A stretch of 35,119 nt of DNA. It comes from Oscillospiraceae bacterium. GTDB taxonomy: Bacteria; Bacillota; Clostridia; UBA1381; UBA9506. Shown in pieces: positions 33,948 to 35,119 of the stretch. Where the stretch lies: NCBI GenBank assembly GCA_015069045.1, contig SVJJ01000014.1, positions 1 through 35,119 of the forward strand, in the 5' to 3' direction. The translations under genes and the position numbers were made by a program. How positions within the stretch are numbered: the first letter of the stretch is position 1; each line of letters opens with the position of its first letter. The notes beneath the pieces are model-generated. The model was not told where the DNA came from, did not search any database, and saw only the letters and a list, made by a program, of their open reading frames with translations.

Positions 33948-35045
33948 ATGTTAGAAAAACGCAGATTAGAGGATAAAAAGGACGATTACGCAAGCTTTAG
34001 TGCAGAGTTTTATGGTAATAAAGTGATTTTAGGAAAAAACAGTTTACCTCTAGGTCAATTGGCAACCGATTTTCTGGAATTAGAGGATGAACAACTTTCA
34101 AAACTCAGAGAGGTAACACTTTTATTACTTGATGCTACACAGAAAATATATAAGCCTTTAGATAAAATTGAGAACGAAGAAGATTTCCGAAACGGGTTAG
34201 ATTCCTTTTTGCCTATTTTTAAATTATTCTTGGATGAACTCGACAAACTACCGCTATTTAGAGAACTTGAAATAAATCAGAAGCAGGTAATCAAGGCTTT
34301 CGTTGAAACATATAACGATAACAACATCAAAAAGCTGAATTGGAATCAGGAATTCTTAGGAAATTTTCTTTCGGACATTCTGGCTTACCATGATGAAATT
34401 CATATTTTCAGGCTCTATGCCGATACATTGCTTGATGACTATGTGAAATATGCAAAAAAGCGTACCCCCACAGAGTACGCAAAAGCCATTCATAAATTTT
34501 CAAAAGATAAGGATATGCAAGCAAAACTTCAATCAATGTTGCATCCTGAAATATATGACAATGTATTCAAAATAGAGCAACCTGTTAATATTGACTACAT
34601 TACCAGACCTAACCCAAGCAATAAGAAACAATATATCGTTACAGAAAGAACAGTCTATAGAAGCTTAGGAGGATTTTTGAAAGCAGAATTATATCGAGCA
34701 CTTGTAGCAGGCAACGCACCAAGAATATGTGATAATTGCGGTAGATACTTTTTGATAATAGGTCAGGAAAAAACTCTTTACTGTAATCGAGTTGCACCGA
34801 ACGATCCAAAGGGAAGGTTATGCCGTAAGGTAGGTGCTCACATCAAGGCTCAAAAACTGCATGATGTTGCATATGAGAAGGCCTACAGTAGAGCGTATGA
34901 CAGATTAAAGCACCGTAAGCGTGCAGGAACTATTGATACGAAAACCTGGAATAAGTTGGTCGTTGAAATTCAGGATATTCGTGATGATGCAAGAGCCGGC
35001 AAAATTTCTGATGCCGAGGCTGTTGAAAAATTAAACAAATATTAA
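33948..35045 (+). CDS. DUF6076-like protein with C-terminal zinc ribbon, unknown function
   Basis: A 365-residue protein. The first 240 residues or so are helical and acidic with no motif I know. About 255-310 forms a treble-clef/zinc-ribbon-like block: ICDNCGRYFLI, then LYCNR and GRLCRKVGA, Cys-x2-Cys with two later Cys. The tail is Lys/Arg-rich with YEKAYSRAYDRLKHRKR, which could bind nucleic acid. It recalls DUF6076 proteins common in accessory DNA of Clostridia; that match is from memory. The ATG at 33948 has GGGGAG 7 nt upstream; the longer frame from 33918 does not. It diverges from the recombinase genes and is probably cargo or a regulator of the element. Confidence 0.7.
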   Translation: MLEKRRLEDKKDDYASFSAEFYGNKVILGKNSLPLGQLATDFLELEDEQLSKLREVTLLLLDATQKIYKPLDKIENEEDFRNGLDSFLPIFKLFLDELDKLPLFRELEINQKQVIKAFVETYNDNNIKKLNWNQEFLGNFLSDILAYHDEIHIFRLYADTLLDDYVKYAKKRTPTEYAKAIHKFSKDKDMQAKLQSMLHPEIYDNVFKIEQPVNIDYITRPNPSNKKQYIVTERTVYRSLGGFLKAELYRALVAGNAPRICDNCGRYFLIIGQEKTLYCNRVAPNDPKGRLCRKVGAHIKAQKLHDVAYEKAYSRAYDRLKHRKRAGTIDTKTWNKLVVEIQDIRDDARAGKISDAEAVEKLNKY

Positions 35046-35054
35046 ACAAAATGA

Positions 35055-35081
35055 GGTTAAGCATAAAAAGTATGCTTAACC
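35055..35081 (+). other. Perfect 11-bp hairpin after the zinc-ribbon gene
   Basis: GGTTAAGCATA (35055-35065) pairs with TATGCTTAACC (35071-35081) around AAAAG. No T-run follows, so it is not a standard terminator. Confidence 0.6.
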
Positions 35082-35089
35082 AAAATGTA

Positions 35090-35117
35090 AGAGGATAGGC
35101 GGTTTTGCCTATCCTCT
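35090..35117 (+). terminator. Probable terminator at the window edge
   Basis: AGAGGATAGGC (35090-35100) pairs perfectly with GCCTATCCTCT (35107-35117), loop GGTTTT. Any T-run would lie beyond the last base. Confidence 0.6.
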
Positions 35118-35119
35118 CG

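Overview
The window comes from the chromosome of a strictly anaerobic, low-GC Gram-positive bacterium, most likely class Clostridia. The signs are a bifurcating-type (group A6-like) [FeFe]-hydrogenase operon, a clostridial-type Rex operator, strong AGGAGG ribosome sites, TPP-riboswitch control of thiamine synthesis, and TTA/TTG-rich leucine usage in the core genes. The species cannot be named from what I see.

Positions 1-13394 are core chromosome. They hold the 3' part of prmA, a tRNA-Val(GAC), a one-helix membrane protein, and a heterodimeric ABC exporter whose two subunits share one degenerate and one intact ATP site. A perfect bidirectional terminator at about 5692-5734 separates these from the convergent operon hydC - GHKL ATPase - small [2Fe-2S] protein - hydB - hydA on the minus strand. 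That operon has an 18-bp perfect Rex box (10902-10919) just downstream of its promoter. Next come truB (probable TTG start), ribF and tRNA-Arg(ACG).

Positions 13427-18603 form a complete riboswitch-controlled operon for the thiazole and coupling branch of thiamine synthesis: promoter, TPP aptamer, terminator, then thiS-thiF-thiG-thiH-thiE and a HAD phosphatase fused to ThiD. thiC is absent. Leucine codons shift from TTA/TTG to CTT here, so the operon may have been acquired by transfer.

Positions 18869-26548 look like a sugar and glycan use region: glucuronate isomerase (uxaC), a GH38 alpha-mannosidase, a neutral-ceramidase-like hydrolase split by a 7-G frameshift, and a D-lyxose/D-mannose isomerase. 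An RlmN-family radical SAM gene lies among them on the opposite strand.

Positions 26737-35119 are accessory DNA. First comes a 749-codon fragment of a giant phage/ICE-type polyvalent protein (HExxH peptidase plus repeated LPD3-like domains), bracketed by two look-alike hairpins. After it is one end of a mobile element: three tandem serine-recombinase genes on the minus strand, the middle one lacking the catalytic domain, two tiny ORFs upstream of them, and a cluster of inverted TTTTACAAG repeats beyond their 3' end. A divergent zinc-ribbon protein gene with a perfect consensus promoter follows. The element probably continues past the right edge of the window.
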